In this document: positions 23,556 through 33,036 of the stretch, in pieces | How positions within the stretch are numbered: the first letter of the stretch is position 1 | Layout: the number at the start of each line of letters is the position of its first letter | From: Sulfurospirillum sp. | Lineage (GTDB): Bacteria; Campylobacterota; Campylobacteria; Campylobacterales; Arcobacteraceae | Direction of reading: 5' to 3' | Assembly: GCA_030491005.1 (NCBI GenBank) | Contig: JAKZMJ010000005.1 | Location: 1 to 64,000, forward strand | Length of the DNA: 64,000 bases | Program-made: the position numbers and the translations under genes | The notes under the pieces: generated by a model | Told to the model about the DNA's origin: nothing | The model's database searches: none | What the model saw: only the letters and a program-made list of their open reading frames with translations

Positions 23556-25195
23556 ATTCCCATACCTCCCATGCCTCCCATACCACCCATATCTGGCATA
23601 GCAGGAGCTGCTGGAGTACCATTTTCTTTTATATCTGTAACAGTTGCTTCTGTTGTTAATAATAATGAAGCAACAGAAATAGCATTTTGCATAGCAACTC
23701 TCTCAACTTTTGCAGGATCAACAATACCAGCTTCAAACATATCTACATATTGTCCATTTGCAGCATTAAAACCTAAATTTTCATTTGTAGATTTTGAAAC
23801 TTCATTTGCTACAACACCAGCATCAAAACCAGCATTAAGTGCAATTTGCTTAAGTGGCGCAGAAATTGCTCTTAATACAATATCAGCACCAATTTGCTCA
23901 TCACCATCAAGCTCTAAAGATACTTTTGCAGCTGCCCTAATTAATGCAGCCCCACCACCAATAACGATACCTTCTTCAACAGCGGCTCTTGTAGCACTTA
24001 GGGCATCATCAACTCTATCTTTTTTCTCTTTCATTTCAGTCTCACTTGCAGCGCCTACTTTAATAACGGCAACTCCTCCACTTAATTTTGCCAATCTTTC
24101 TTGTAATTTTTCCTTATCATAATCAGAGCTTGTACTCTCAATCTCTGCTTTTATTTGATTTACTCTTGATTTAACAGCCGTTGGTGTACCTGCACCATTT
24201 ACAATTGTTGTATTGTCTTTATCTATTACAACTCTTGCAGCCGTTCCTAAAGATGATATATCAGCCGTTTCTAGTTTCATTCCCATTTCTTCAGCAATAA
24301 CAGTACCACCTGTTAAAATAGCAATATCTTCAAGCATAGCTTTTCTTCTATCACCAAATCCTGGAGCTTTAACTGCTGCAATATTTAAAGAACCTCTTAA
24401 TCTATTTACAACTAAAGTTGCTAATGCTTCACCATCTACATCTTCAGAAATGATTAATAAAGGACGACCTGCTTTATTAACTGCTTCTAAAATAGGTAAC
24501 ATTTCTTTTAAATTTGATATTTTTTTATCATATAATAAAATAAATGGATTTTCCATCTCTGTTGTCATTTTTTCTGTATTTGTTACAAAATAAGGAGATA
24601 AATACCCTCTATCAAATTGCATACCTTCAACAACATCTAGCTCATCAGAAATTCCTTTAGCTTCTTCAACAGTAATAACACCATCTTTTCCAACTTTTTC
24701 CATAGCTTTTGCTATCATTGAACCAATAGCTTTATCGCTATTAGCTGATATGGTTGCGACTTGTTCTATTTCTGTTTGATTTGCTACAACTCTTGAAGCA
24801 GCTTTTAAGTGAGCTAAAATACACTCACTTGCTTTATCCATTCCTCTTTTTAATGAAATCGGATTAGCTCCTGCTGTCACATTTCTTAGACCTTCTTTAA
24901 AAACACTATATGCTAAAATAGTTGCAGTAGTAGTACCATCACCTGCTTCATCGGCAGTTTTTGATGCTACTTCTTTTACTAGTTGTGCACCCATATTCTC
25001 TAAAGTATCAGATAGTTCAATTTCTCTTGCAACTGATACACCATCTTTAGTAATAGTGGGAGCTCCGAATGATTTTTGTAAAAGTACATTTCTTCCTCTT
25101 GGACCCATTGTAACTTTTACAGCATCTGTTAATTTCTCAACACCTAAAAATAATTTATTTCTTGCTTCATCACTGAATAGTACTTCTTTTGCCAT
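23552..25195 (-). CDS. groL: Chaperonin GroEL (60 kDa)
   Basis: A 547-residue full-length Gro[16 protein letters not shown] at the start, [13 protein letters not shown] (nucleotide site) near residue 86, [17 protein letters not shown] near 280, [10 protein letters not shown] near 413, and the terminal [11 protein letters not shown] repeat. It forms the double-ring folding chamber with GroES, which is encoded 43 bp upstream. Transcribed from the CIRCE-controlled promoter before groES. Nothing unusual. Confidence 0.99.
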   Translation of the reverse strand: MAKEVLFSDEARNKLFLGVEKLTDAVKVTMGPRGRNVLLQKSFGAPTITKDGVSVAREIELSDTLENMGAQLVKEVASKTADEAGDGTTTATILAYSVFKEGLRNVTAGANPISLKRGMDKASECILAHLKAASRVVANQTEIEQVATISANSDKAIGSMIAKAMEKVGKDGVITVEEAKGISDELDVVEGMQFDRGYLSPYFVTNTEKMTTEMENPFILLYDKKISNLKEMLPILEAVNKAGRPLLIISEDVDGEALATLVVNRLRGSLNIAAVKAPGFGDRRKAMLEDIAILTGGTVIAEEMGMKLETADISSLGTAARVVIDKDNTTIVNGAGTPTAVKSRVNQIKAEIESTSSDYDKEKLQERLAKLSGGVAVIKVGAASETEMKEKKDRVDDALSATRAAVEEGIVIGGGAALIRAAAKVSLELDGDEQIGADIVLRAISAPLKQIALNAGFDAGVVANEVSKSTNENLGFNAANGQYVDMFEAGIVDPAKVERVAMQNAISVASLLLTTEATVTDIKENGTPAAPAMPDMGGMGGMGGMGM

Positions 25196-25238
25196 ATAAC
25201 TTTCCTTTTATATTATCTTTTTTATAGAAATGATAGTT

Positions 25239-25496
25239 TTACATAATTCCTATAACATTTTCTAAATCTAGCACTAAATAATCAACACCATCAAGTGTTA
25301 GATCTGTGCCTCTAAAGTTTTCAAAAACTACAGTATCGCCTACTTTTATATCTTTAACCTTTGTACCAATTGCTAATACTTTTGCTGTATTTGGTTTTTC
25401 TTTGGCTGAATCTACTAAGATAATCCCACTTGCTGTTTTATTTTCAACTTCACTTAATTCAACTAATATTTTTTCACCTAATGGTTTAAAATTCAT
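25239..25496 (-). CDS. groS: Co-chaperonin GroES (10 kDa)
   Basis: An 85-residue GroES (MNFKPLGEKILVELSEVENKTASGIIL): the mobile loop is at residues about 17-32, with the dome loop near residue 50. Caps the GroEL cavity. First gene of the groESL operon, with CIRCE about 24 bp upstream of the start codon, indicating control by HrcA. Confidence 0.98.
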   Translation of the reverse strand: MNFKPLGEKILVELSEVENKTASGIILVDSAKEKPNTAKVLAIGTKVKDIKVGDTVVFENFRGTDLTLDGVDYLVLDLENVIGIM

Positions 25497-25519
25497 TATA
25501 TTTTCTCCCTATGTGTGTT

Positions 25520-25546
25520 TTAGCACTCTTAATTTTTGAGTGCTAG
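25520..25546 (-). promoter_or_regulatory. CIRCE operator (HrcA binding site)
   Basis: TTAGCACTC, nine bases, GAGTGCTAG: this is the consensus CIRCE inverted repeat (TTAGCACTC-N9-GAGTGCTAA) with one mismatch at the last base. Placed directly upstream of groES, where HrcA represses the operon at normal temperature. Confidence 0.93.
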
Positions 25547-25626
25547 AATTGTATATAATTTTTGATTAATTGTCAAGCTATTTGAGTGAAGAAGACTAAA
25601 GTTACACAATATATATGAGTACTACA

Positions 25627-26139
25627 CTAATGAGTAGAATGTAGTTTATTATATATGCTATAAGTCCATGCTAAAGTTTTAACTTTTTCATTTTGCATAA
25701 CTTCTTTATGAAATTCTTTTTTTTCACAAAGCCAAGATTTAAAGTTGATTTTTTGTAAATATGTGTCTGCAATTCCATCATAATTTACTTGTGTTAAATA
25801 TAATTTATTTATATAAGGAAAACTTAATTCATAGATTTCTGCTCCACCTATTATAAATACTTCTCTTTCTTTATTTTTTTTACAAAAATCTAAGGCTTCT
25901 TTGATTGAATTACAAGTGTGAATATCTTCATGATAAAAGTTTGTTTTTGATAAAACAATATTTGTTCTTTTATTAAGAACTTTATTTATGGATAAAAAAG
26001 TTTTTCGCCCCATTATTATATGGTGACCTTGTGTTAAATCCTTAAATTTTTTTAAATCTTCTTTTATATACCACAAAAGTTTGTTATTTAAACCTATTTG
26101 CCAATTATTACCATATGCTACAATCATTGAAATTAACAT
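25627..26139 (-). CDS. folA: Dihydrofolate reductase
   Basis: A 170-residue enzyme reducing dihydrofolate to tetrahydrofolate with NADPH. Seen: ISMIVAYGNNWQIGLNNKLLWYIKED (start strand, Met20-type loop and the W-x-x-x-x-D of the active site), IIMGRKTFLSI and VFIIGGAEIYELSFP, the NADPH-binding motif. LWYIKED replaces the common LPWHLPED, but the acidic residue is kept. Stands alone downstream of the groESL control region, transcribed in the same direction. Confidence 0.95.
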   Translation of the reverse strand: MLISMIVAYGNNWQIGLNNKLLWYIKEDLKKFKDLTQGHHIIMGRKTFLSINKVLNKRTNIVLSKTNFYHEDIHTCNSIKEALDFCKKNKEREVFIIGGAEIYELSFPYINKLYLTQVNYDGIADTYLQKINFKSWLCEKKEFHKEVMQNEKVKTLAWTYSIYNKLHSTH

Positions 26140-26242
26140 TTATTATTTTACCTTTTTATATGTAAAAGAACTATTTTTTCACATATATTTATATTCTACA
26201 AAAAAAACCATAAAATATTATATATTTTTATGAAAGCTAAAG

Positions 26243-26248
26243 TATAAT
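26243..26248 (+). promoter_or_regulatory. -10 element for the glycosyltransferase gene
   Basis: TATAAT at 26243-26248, 32 bases before the ATG at 26281, with a good ribosome binding site (AGGAG near 26269). No clear -35 is needed in Campylobacterota promoters. Confidence 0.5.
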
Positions 26249-26280
26249 ACTTACAAATAATAAGAAGTAGGAGATATAGT

Positions 26281-27387
26281 ATGAAAAAATTTTTATATAT
26301 AACAGACCAAGATGAATATACAGATCATAGTTTCATAGGTCCTTTGTTTAAGAAGTATTTAAGAGAATATTATGAAGTTGATGTAGTATATTTTTCTGAT
26401 TTTAAAACAGATACTCAATTTAAAGATGAAAGATTTGTAATTCCAAGTATAAATAAAGATGATGTATTAGGTGAACTAGAAAGATATGGTGTTGATGTTA
26501 ATACTTATTCTTATGTAGTTATACGAAATACGGGAAGTATTTTAAAAGCAATATTAAAAGTTAAAGATAATTATAAATTTAAAATAGGTTATAGATTTTC
26601 TTTTCCAAAAAAGAGAGCTAAATTAGAATTTGCATCAAAGGCTACTTTTCTTAGTAAATTTACAAGTAAATTAGAAACATTTTCTGAAACCAAATTAATT
26701 AATAAATGTGATTTATTTATGCCATCATCTCAAAAATTACATGAAACTTATTTTGCAGATGTTAATATTAAATCATTTATTATACCACCTGCTATTGATC
26801 CTGAGGTTCTTCATGATAATATCCAGCATGATGGTGAAGAAAAAAGATTTTTCTTTTGTGGGGCTTTAGATAAAATTAGAGAATTCAATATTGTATTAGA
26901 AGCTTTTGCAAATACAAAAGGAAATTTCACTTTAATGTTAGCAACTGAAGAAGAAGATTATGCAAAAGAGTTAATTTCAAAGTATCCAAGTTTAAAATTA
27001 GGTGAAAATGTTAAGTTTTTTGTAGCTACAACTAAAGAAGAACTTTTAGCCTTAATAGCACAAGCGGATATTGGCGTTTCAATACTACCTGATATTTCAC
27101 TTTTTAATACTTCTACTCCTGTAAAAGTTTTAAACTATTATTCTTCAGCAGTTCCTTCTATAATGACAGCAAATGCAGATACTTTAAATATTTTTACAGA
27201 TGATTTTGATGCTTGGTTTTGTAAATTTGATGCCGCATCTATTACTAGCAAGTTAGAAACAATCATTAATTTATCAAAAGATGAAGTAAGCGAAGTAGGA
27301 ATTAAAGGACAAAAAAGATTGCTTGATATTAGAAATAATAAATTAATAGCACAAAATATGCATAAAGTATTTGAATCTATTGAATAA
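26281..27387 (+). CDS. Glycosyltransferase, GT4-like (GT-B fold)
   Basis: A 368-residue protein with two Rossmann-like halves. The C-terminal half carries FFCGALDKIREFNIVLEAF (nucleotide-sugar domain start, near residue 196), EELLALIAQADIGVSILPD (near 258) and FNTSTPVKVLNYYSSAVPSI (near 280), the pattern of family GT4 enzymes with the E/P-x-K-x-x-E/N-Y element. The donor and acceptor are unknown. A single-gene unit with its own promoter. A role in surface polysaccharide or protein glycosylation is plausible only by analogy. Confidence 0.8.
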   Translation: MKKFLYITDQDEYTDHSFIGPLFKKYLREYYEVDVVYFSDFKTDTQFKDERFVIPSINKDDVLGELERYGVDVNTYSYVVIRNTGSILKAILKVKDNYKFKIGYRFSFPKKRAKLEFASKATFLSKFTSKLETFSETKLINKCDLFMPSSQKLHETYFADVNIKSFIIPPAIDPEVLHDNIQHDGEEKRFFFCGALDKIREFNIVLEAFANTKGNFTLMLATEEEDYAKELISKYPSLKLGENVKFFVATTKEELLALIAQADIGVSILPDISLFNTSTPVKVLNYYSSAVPSIMTANADTLNIFTDDFDAWFCKFDAASITSKLETIINLSKDEVSEVGIKGQKRLLDIRNNKLIAQNMHKVFESIE

Positions 27388-27456
27388 AGTATATATTTTT
27401 AACATAAAATTAACTTTTATTTTTTATAATTATTTAATTTAAAAAAAGGTTAACAA

Positions 27457-27948
27457 ATGTTAAAAAAGATTATTTTAGTTAGTTTAGTATGTATATCAAG
27501 TGTTTTAGCTTCATCTATTGAAGTTATAAATGCCTATGTAAGAGAAACACCTCCAAGTGTTCCTAATTCGGCATTGTTTTTGACTATTGTAAATAATACT
27601 TCTAAAAATGTATCTTTACTTGAAGTTAAATCAAATATAGCAAAAAATATTGAATTACATACTCATGAGATGAAAAATCATATTATGAAAATGTATCAAA
27701 TTGATAAAATAGATATAAAAGCTTTGTCAAAAACTATTTTAAAACCAGGCAGTTTTCATATTATGTTATTTGGTTTAAAAAAACGATTAAAAGTTGGTGA
27801 AGATTTTAATTTTGAATTAATTTTTTCAAATGGTCAAAAAATACTTGTGAATGCTCCTGTAAAAAAAGTAATAAATGGAATGCAAGAAATGGGAATGAAC
27901 AAGGTGGATATGAAAAAAATGAAAAGAATTAAAATAAAAACACATTAG
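27457..27948 (+). CDS. Copper chaperone PCu(A)C family protein
   Basis: A 163-residue periplasmic protein with signal peptide (cleavage after SSVLA, residue about 19). It shows the copper-binding H/M pattern of the family: ELHTHEMKNHIMKM (residues 67-80) and GSFHIMLFGL (residues 102-111), plus the YVRETPPSVPNSALFLTI opening. Delivers Cu(I) to cytochrome oxidase. Followed by a small membrane-anchored protein and Sco, forming a copper-delivery cluster. Confidence 0.88.
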   Translation: MLKKIILVSLVCISSVLASSIEVINAYVRETPPSVPNSALFLTIVNNTSKNVSLLEVKSNIAKNIELHTHEMKNHIMKMYQIDKIDIKALSKTILKPGSFHIMLFGLKKRLKVGEDFNFELIFSNGQKILVNAPVKKVINGMQEMGMNKVDMKKMKRIKIKTH

Positions 27949-27963
27949 GAATAGTAATATTTT

Positions 27964-28419
27964 ATGATTAAAAATATTTTTTTCCAAAGTTTAGCAATTC
28001 TTTTAATAGTATTTACATATTTTTTTATAGACTTTAAAGAATTATTAAATATTTTTGAAACAAAAACTAACTTTGTTTTACAAGAAAATTGTAATTTGCA
28101 TAAAAAGCCTTGTATTATTATGCTAGAAGATGGTACATCTTTGACTTTAGAAGTTTTTCCAAAAAGTATTCCTGTTTTTAAACCATTAGTGTTTAAAGTT
28201 AAAAGTTCAAATCACTTTTTAGAAGATACTAGTTTAAATATTTATTCTACTAGTATGTTTATGGGATATTTTAATTTTAAACTTAAAAATTTAGGAAAAG
28301 GAGTATATGAAGCAAAAGGTGTTTTACCTCTTTGTCCAAGAGGAACAATGAAATGGAATATAGATCTAGAAATTAAAAATAAAACTATTGGTGCAAGATA
28401 CCAATTCGAAACGGAATGA
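27964..28419 (+). CDS. Hypothetical membrane-anchored protein of the copper cluster
   Basis: A 151-residue protein with one N-terminal membrane segment (IFFQSLAILLIVFTYFFIDF) and a periplasmic domain of beta type. It holds two cysteine spots (CNLHKKPC near residue 40 and LPLCPRGTMKW near 123) and a methionine (TSMFMGYF). The fold resembles FixH/YtkA-like domains by pattern only. It lies between PCuAC and Sco with tight spacing, so it probably helps copper insertion into an oxidase. Not assignable to a named family from memory. Confidence 0.6.
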   Translation: MIKNIFFQSLAILLIVFTYFFIDFKELLNIFETKTNFVLQENCNLHKKPCIIMLEDGTSLTLEVFPKSIPVFKPLVFKVKSSNHFLEDTSLNIYSTSMFMGYFNFKLKNLGKGVYEAKGVLPLCPRGTMKWNIDLEIKNKTIGARYQFETE

Positions 28420-28420
28420 A

Positions 28421-28984
28421 ATGAAAAAAAATATTTTAATAGTGTTGGTTGTTGCATCAGCTTTCATAATCTTATTAAGTCCTTTTATAAAAGAATATAA
28501 AGAAAATATGAAATATGATTTTACTGTTAATACAATTGATGGAAAAGTTACAAAAGACGACTTTGATGGAAAGGTATTAGCAATATATTTTGGATATTCA
28601 TATTGTCCAGATGTTTGTCCTACAAGTTTAAGTACACTTTCTGCTGCACTTAATACTTTTTCTCAAGAAAAGATTGATAAGTTTAAAGGATTATTTATCT
28701 CAGTTGATCCAAAAAGAGATAAATTGAAAAATTTAAAAGAATATGCTGCATATTTTCATAAAAATTTTATAGGCTCAACATCTACTAAAGAAAATATAGA
28801 TAAAATTGTAAATAATTATGGTGCATATTATAAAATACTTGACCTAGAAGGCTCAGCAATGGATTATAGTGTTAGCCATACTTCTTATATTTATATTTTT
28901 GATAAAAAAGGGAAGTTTTTTACAAAAATAACTGATTTTTCAAATGTAAATGAAGTAAAAAATATCTTAAAGAAAGTATTATAA
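28421..28984 (+). CDS. SCO1/SenC family copper-binding protein
   Basis: About 187 residues; start taken at the ATG at 28421, one base after the previous stop, since the longer frame would overlap it. N-terminal membrane anchor (ILIVLVVASAFIILLSPF), then a thioredoxin-like fold with SYCPDVCPTSLSTL (the C-x3-C copper site), ISVDPKRDK, and the ligand histidine in YSVSHTSYIYIF. Assembles the copper centre of cytochrome oxidase together with PCuAC. Confidence 0.93.
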   Translation: MKKNILIVLVVASAFIILLSPFIKEYKENMKYDFTVNTIDGKVTKDDFDGKVLAIYFGYSYCPDVCPTSLSTLSAALNTFSQEKIDKFKGLFISVDPKRDKLKNLKEYAAYFHKNFIGSTSTKENIDKIVNNYGAYYKILDLEGSAMDYSVSHTSYIYIFDKKGKFFTKITDFSNVNEVKNILKKVL

Positions 28985-28987
28985 CTT

Positions 28988-29827
28988 ATGATGAATAAAC
29001 ATATTGAATTAGGAATAATTAATAGCCTTAAAGTTAATAGAATAACTGAACCAGGTGCATATCTGATGAGTTGCGATGAGGAAGAAATACTTCTACCAAA
29101 TGCTTATCTTACAGATGACATTAAATTAGATTGTATTATTGATGTTTTTGTTTATAAAGATTCAGAAGATAGGCTAGTTTCTACAACACTTATACCTCAT
29201 GCTATGAAAAATGAATTTGCATTTTTAAAAGTTGTTGATATTGCAAGCTTTGGGGCTTTTGTTGATTTTGGTTTAGTAAAAGACTTGCTTATACCTAAAA
29301 ATAAACAAAGGTCTATTTTTCGTGTTGGAAATTATAAAATCATTAAAATTATTGAGGATACAAAAACAAATAGACTAATAGGAAGTGAAAAATTTATATT
29401 AAATCATAAAGTTAGTGGATTTACTCAAAATGATGAAATAGATATCTTGGTTTTTTTTAAAACACCTTTAGGTTTTAAAGTGATTGTTAATAATGAATAT
29501 GAGGGTTTAATTTATCATAATGAAATTTTTCAAAATGTTGAAGTTGGATTTAAAACAAAGGCTTATGTTAAACTTTTAAGAGAAGATGGAAAATTTGATG
29601 TATCTTTGCAAAAAATTGCTACACAAGATAATCAAGTGAATGAAGATAAGGTTTTAGAGATATTAAAACAAAACGATGGTTTACTTTATTTTACTTATAA
29701 AAGTGATGCTCTTGATATTAAAAATACTTTTGGAATTAGTAAAAAAATGTACAAAGCTACACTTACTAAATTAATTAATTCTAAAAAAATCATTTTAGAA
29801 AAAGACCATATTCTAATAAATAGTTAA
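28988..29827 (+). CDS. CvfB-like S1 RNA-binding protein
   Basis: A 279-residue protein of the CvfB/YitL family: N-terminal OB-like domain, an S1 domain near residues 75-135 (FLKVVDIASFGAFVDFGLVKDLLIP), another near 145-215 (EGLIYHNEIF) and a C-terminal winged-helix domain (FGISKKMYKATLTKLINSKKI). CvfB affects virulence factor expression in Staphylococcus and binds RNA; the role in Campylobacterota is not defined. Four bases after sco. Confidence 0.82.
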   Translation: MMNKHIELGIINSLKVNRITEPGAYLMSCDEEEILLPNAYLTDDIKLDCIIDVFVYKDSEDRLVSTTLIPHAMKNEFAFLKVVDIASFGAFVDFGLVKDLLIPKNKQRSIFRVGNYKIIKIIEDTKTNRLIGSEKFILNHKVSGFTQNDEIDILVFFKTPLGFKVIVNNEYEGLIYHNEIFQNVEVGFKTKAYVKLLREDGKFDVSLQKIATQDNQVNEDKVLEILKQNDGLLYFTYKSDALDIKNTFGISKKMYKATLTKLINSKKIILEKDHILINS

Positions 29828-29870
29828 ACTTAATCTATAAAGTAAAAAGTATAAAGTAATTGGTGAATTC

Positions 29871-29907
29871 ATAAGAAACTTCAAAGTTCTACCTTTGAGT
29901 TTCTTAT
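29871..29907. terminator. Bidirectional terminator between cvfB-like gene and rplT
   Basis: ATAAGAAACTTCAAAG and CTTTGAGTTTCTTAT pair with one bulged T around a TTCTAC loop. It lies between two convergent genes. Confidence 0.7.
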
Positions 29908-29911
29908 AGTA

Positions 29912-30268
29912 CTAGTTTAAAGCAGTTTTAGCAGCTTGTGCAACTTTTGCAAAAGCATCTGAGTCATTCATAGCCATATCAGCTAATATCTTTCTATCTA
30001 AGGTAATGTTCGCTAAATTTAAACCATTGATAAATCTTGAATAAGAAATATCATTTAGTCTACAAGCGGCATTAATTCTTATAATCCATAGTTTTCTAAT
30101 ATCTCTTTTCTTTTGTCTTCTATCTCTGTAAGCATATACTAAAGCATGTTCTACTTGTTCTTTCGCTTTTCTGAAGTGTTTACTTCTTCCACTATAAAAA
30201 CCTTTAGCTGCTTTTAATATCTTTTTATGTCTTTTTCTTCTAACTACACCAGTTTTAACTCTAGGCAT
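29912..30268 (-). CDS. rplT: 50S ribosomal protein L20
   Basis: A 118-residue full-length L20 with the basic N-terminal extension ([18 protein letters not shown]) that enters 23S rRNA and the conserved [14 protein letters not shown] near residues 72-86. Needed early in 50S assembly and usually autoregulates its operon. Encoded 89 bp downstream of rpmI; infC is not found upstream here, unlike the classic infC-rpmI-rplT order. Confidence 0.98.
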   Translation of the reverse strand: MPRVKTGVVRRKRHKKILKAAKGFYSGRSKHFRKAKEQVEHALVYAYRDRRQKKRDIRKLWIIRINAACRLNDISYSRFINGLNLANITLDRKILADMAMNDSDAFAKVAQAAKTALN

Positions 30269-30357
30269 ATTATTCCTTTCTTTACCATTATATGTTTATA
30301 AGGTGTCGATTATTAAATCGAACTTATCCACTTAAATTTTTGTGGAGGGACTTAAAA

Positions 30358-30555
30358 TTATGCTTTACAAAGCATTCTTTTTACTCTTGTTGAATCTACT
30401 TTATCAACACTTTTTTCACTTCTGAGATTTCTTTTTCTTTTTTGTGACTTTTTAGTCAGAATATGACTTCTAAAAGCTGATCCTCTTTTGATGGAACCAT
30501 TTTTTTTCACTTTAAATCTTTTTAAAGCTCCACTATTAGATTTCATTTTTGGCAT
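30358..30555 (-). CDS. rpmI: 50S ribosomal protein L35
   Basis: A 65-residue basic protein, full length for L35 ([19 protein letters not shown]...RSHILTKKS). Partner of rplT in the usual order. Confidence 0.97.
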   Translation of the reverse strand: MPKMKSNSGALKRFKVKKNGSIKRGSAFRSHILTKKSQKRKRNLRSEKSVDKVDSTRVKRMLCKA

Positions 30556-30658
30556 GATAACTCCTTTCTAATAAACTTGCATTTTCACTAAAACTGAAAA
30601 GTCAATGATTTTACTTAAATAATCATTAATATATCTTGAATTAATAAGAAAAATATTT

Positions 30659-31468
30659 TTATTCTATATAAGAAGCAATTTTTTGACCATATTTTACTTC
30701 GTCATTTATTAAGTCGTCTAAAACAACACAATCTTTTTCCCAAATTAAAACAACAGTAGAACCCATTTTAAAGTATCCTAAACAATCAGCTTTTTTAATT
30801 TCTAAGTTATCGTATTCATAAATTTTAATTTCATTTGATTTTTTATTTGTTTCAACTCTTGTTTCAAAATTAAATACCATTTGTCCAACATTTAAAGCTC
30901 CTACAAAGACCATATAAAAATATTTTCCATTTTTTTCACATTCTAAAATAACTCTTTCATTTTGTACAAATAAATCTAACTCTTTATTTAGATATCGCAT
31001 ATTTACAGGATATAATTTACCTGGAACATGAATTAGCTTTTTAATTTTACAGTCTGTTATAGCATGATATCTATGATAATCTTTTGGTGATAAATAAAAG
31101 TTCATATAATTACCGTCTTTAATTTTAGGAAAATTATCTTTACAAAAATATGTTAATAACTCTTCTACATTATATTCCATACCTTTAATTTGTAATAATG
31201 TTTCATTAGCTATATTTCCACATTGTGAGACAAGGCTATCTGCTGGAGATATGATATTTTTACTATTTTCATCATATTGTCGTATGACTTCTAATTGTCT
31301 TGTAAAAAGCATATTTAATGTTTTATATTCTTTTGGATTTTTAAACTCACTCATATCTAATTTTAAGAATTTAACATATCCTATATTTATAATATTTTGA
31401 ATAAAAGGTGGAAATTCTTTTTTTGCAAATTTTCCAAAAGTTCTTGAAATTAAATTTGTTATGTGCAT
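30659..31468 (-). CDS. psd: Phosphatidylserine decarboxylase
   Basis: A 269-residue membrane-associated enzyme converting phosphatidylserine to phosphatidylethanolamine. Seen: SPADSLVSQCG (residues about 72-82), YMNFYLSPKDYHRYHAITD near 130, and the self-cleavage site GST within FKMGSTVVLIW near residue 243, where the pyruvoyl group forms on the serine. Met replaces the more common Leu of LGST, a conservative change. Upstream of rpmI on the same strand, separated by 103 bp. Confidence 0.95.
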   Translation of the reverse strand: MHITNLISRTFGKFAKKEFPPFIQNIINIGYVKFLKLDMSEFKNPKEYKTLNMLFTRQLEVIRQYDENSKNIISPADSLVSQCGNIANETLLQIKGMEYNVEELLTYFCKDNFPKIKDGNYMNFYLSPKDYHRYHAITDCKIKKLIHVPGKLYPVNMRYLNKELDLFVQNERVILECEKNGKYFYMVFVGALNVGQMVFNFETRVETNKKSNEIKIYEYDNLEIKKADCLGYFKMGSTVVLIWEKDCVVLDDLINDEVKYGQKIASYIE

Positions 31469-31584
31469 TATCTTCCTTAATTTTTTACAAATTTTATCAA
31501 AAAATAACTTTACTTTTCAATATTTTGTTTTTAAAAAGAAGTTAATACACATAATTTCTATGTATAATTTTAATATATTATGTT

Positions 31585-33009
31585 TTATTTTAAATTTTCT
31601 ATAAAACTTAAAATCAATCGAACACCTGCACCACTAGCCCCATAAGGATTATATCCCCATGATTTCTCTTTATATGCGGGACCAGCTATATCAAAATGTA
31701 ACCATTTTTTCTTATTTTCTTTTTTAATAAATTTATCTAAAAACATACTAGCCGTTATAGTTCCACCAGCTCTTGAAGAAGATGTATTGGAAATATCAGC
31801 TACTTGACTTCTAATTAAATCAAAAAGATATCTATTGTAAGGTAAAAAAGCCACTAACTCACCAGATTTTTCACCAGCTTTTGCAATTTTAGTTTTTAGC
31901 TTTTCACTATGTCCCATAACTCCAGTTGTATACTCACCTAAAGCAATTAAACAAGCACCTGTTAATGTAGCAATATCAAAGATATAGTCAATATTTTTAA
32001 TCTCATCTTGTGCATAACATAAACAATCAGCTAATACAAGACGACCCTCTGCATCAGTATTTCTAACTTCTATTGTTGTACCATTTTTAGCTTTTAATAC
32101 ATCATCTGGTTTATAAGCATCTCCACCTATCATATTTTCAACAGCACCAACAATACCATGGACTTCATAAGGGCAGTTTAAATCTTTTAAAGTATTCATA
32201 ACACCTAAAACCGTGCTACCTCCACTTTTATCACATTTCATAGACAACATACCCTCAGAACTTTTTAAGCTTAAACCTCCTGAATCGTATGTTAAACCTT
32301 TTCCTACAATTACTATTTTTCTTTTTGTATCTTTTTTTGGCTTATATATTATATGGATTAATTGACTTTCATGTCTTGATGCTCGACCAACACTTAACAT
32401 AGCATTCATTCCATTCTTAAGCAAATAATCTTCGCCAAAAACTTTACATTCTAAAGAATTATTTTTAGATATTTTTCTTGCATCATTAGCCATTATCTTA
32501 GGATAATAATCTTCAGGTGTGGTATTTACAATATCTCTTGCTAGATTAACGCTAGAACAAATACTAACAGCCTGTCTTAAACTTTTTTCTAATTCTTGAA
32601 GGGTTTTTGAAGAATTTTTTATATCAATAAGAATATCAAGTTTTTTTTCTTTTTTCTTAGATTTATATTTATTAAATTCATAAGAACCTAAAAGTAAACC
32701 TTCTACTAATTCTTCAAGTTTATATTCTTTATTGTCTATGTTTAAAGAAATTTTGATAATTGTTGCATTAAATTGTTTTAAGCTTTTAATAGCATTTGAA
32801 AAAGCTATTTTTAAATCTTCACCTTTTAAACTAGAAGCTCCAACATAATATTTTTTATTACAGCTAAGAAAAGAAGATTTATTTTCTTGTGCTGTAAAAC
32901 CAGATAACTTTAAAAGATTTTTGTCTTTTTTATTAACTTTCTTTAAACTATTTAAAACTATTAACTCAAGATCAAACTTTTGACAATCTTTAACTAATTT
33001 TATATTCAT
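31585..33009 (-). CDS. pepA: Leucyl aminopeptidase (M17)
   Basis: A 474-residue M17 metallopeptidase. The two-zinc active site is visible: VGKGLTYDSGGLSLKSSEGM with the catalytic Lys and Asp near residue 240, SMKCDKSGG near 262, and the signature NTDAEGRLVLADCL near 315-328 with its catalytic Arg. N-terminal domain is divergent as usual. Lies 27 bp downstream of the giant adhesin stop codon on the same strand, probably by chance. Confidence 0.96.
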   Translation of the reverse strand: MNIKLVKDCQKFDLELIVLNSLKKVNKKDKNLLKLSGFTAQENKSSFLSCNKKYYVGASSLKGEDLKIAFSNAIKSLKQFNATIIKISLNIDNKEYKLEELVEGLLLGSYEFNKYKSKKKEKKLDILIDIKNSSKTLQELEKSLRQAVSICSSVNLARDIVNTTPEDYYPKIMANDARKISKNNSLECKVFGEDYLLKNGMNAMLSVGRASRHESQLIHIIYKPKKDTKRKIVIVGKGLTYDSGGLSLKSSEGMLSMKCDKSGGSTVLGVMNTLKDLNCPYEVHGIVGAVENMIGGDAYKPDDVLKAKNGTTIEVRNTDAEGRLVLADCLCYAQDEIKNIDYIFDIATLTGACLIALGEYTTGVMGHSEKLKTKIAKAGEKSGELVAFLPYNRYLFDLIRSQVADISNTSSSRAGGTITASMFLDKFIKKENKKKWLHFDIAGPAYKEKSWGYNPYGASGAGVRLILSFIENLK

Positions 33010-33036
33010 ATTTTTTATCCTTTAAATGTTTTTATA

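Noticed and set aside
23544-24122. Long plus-strand frame opposite groEL (and similar ones at 24213, 22780, 15762, 18834)
   Set aside because: These lie entirely within well-identified genes on the other strand and have low-complexity composition with no family resemblance.
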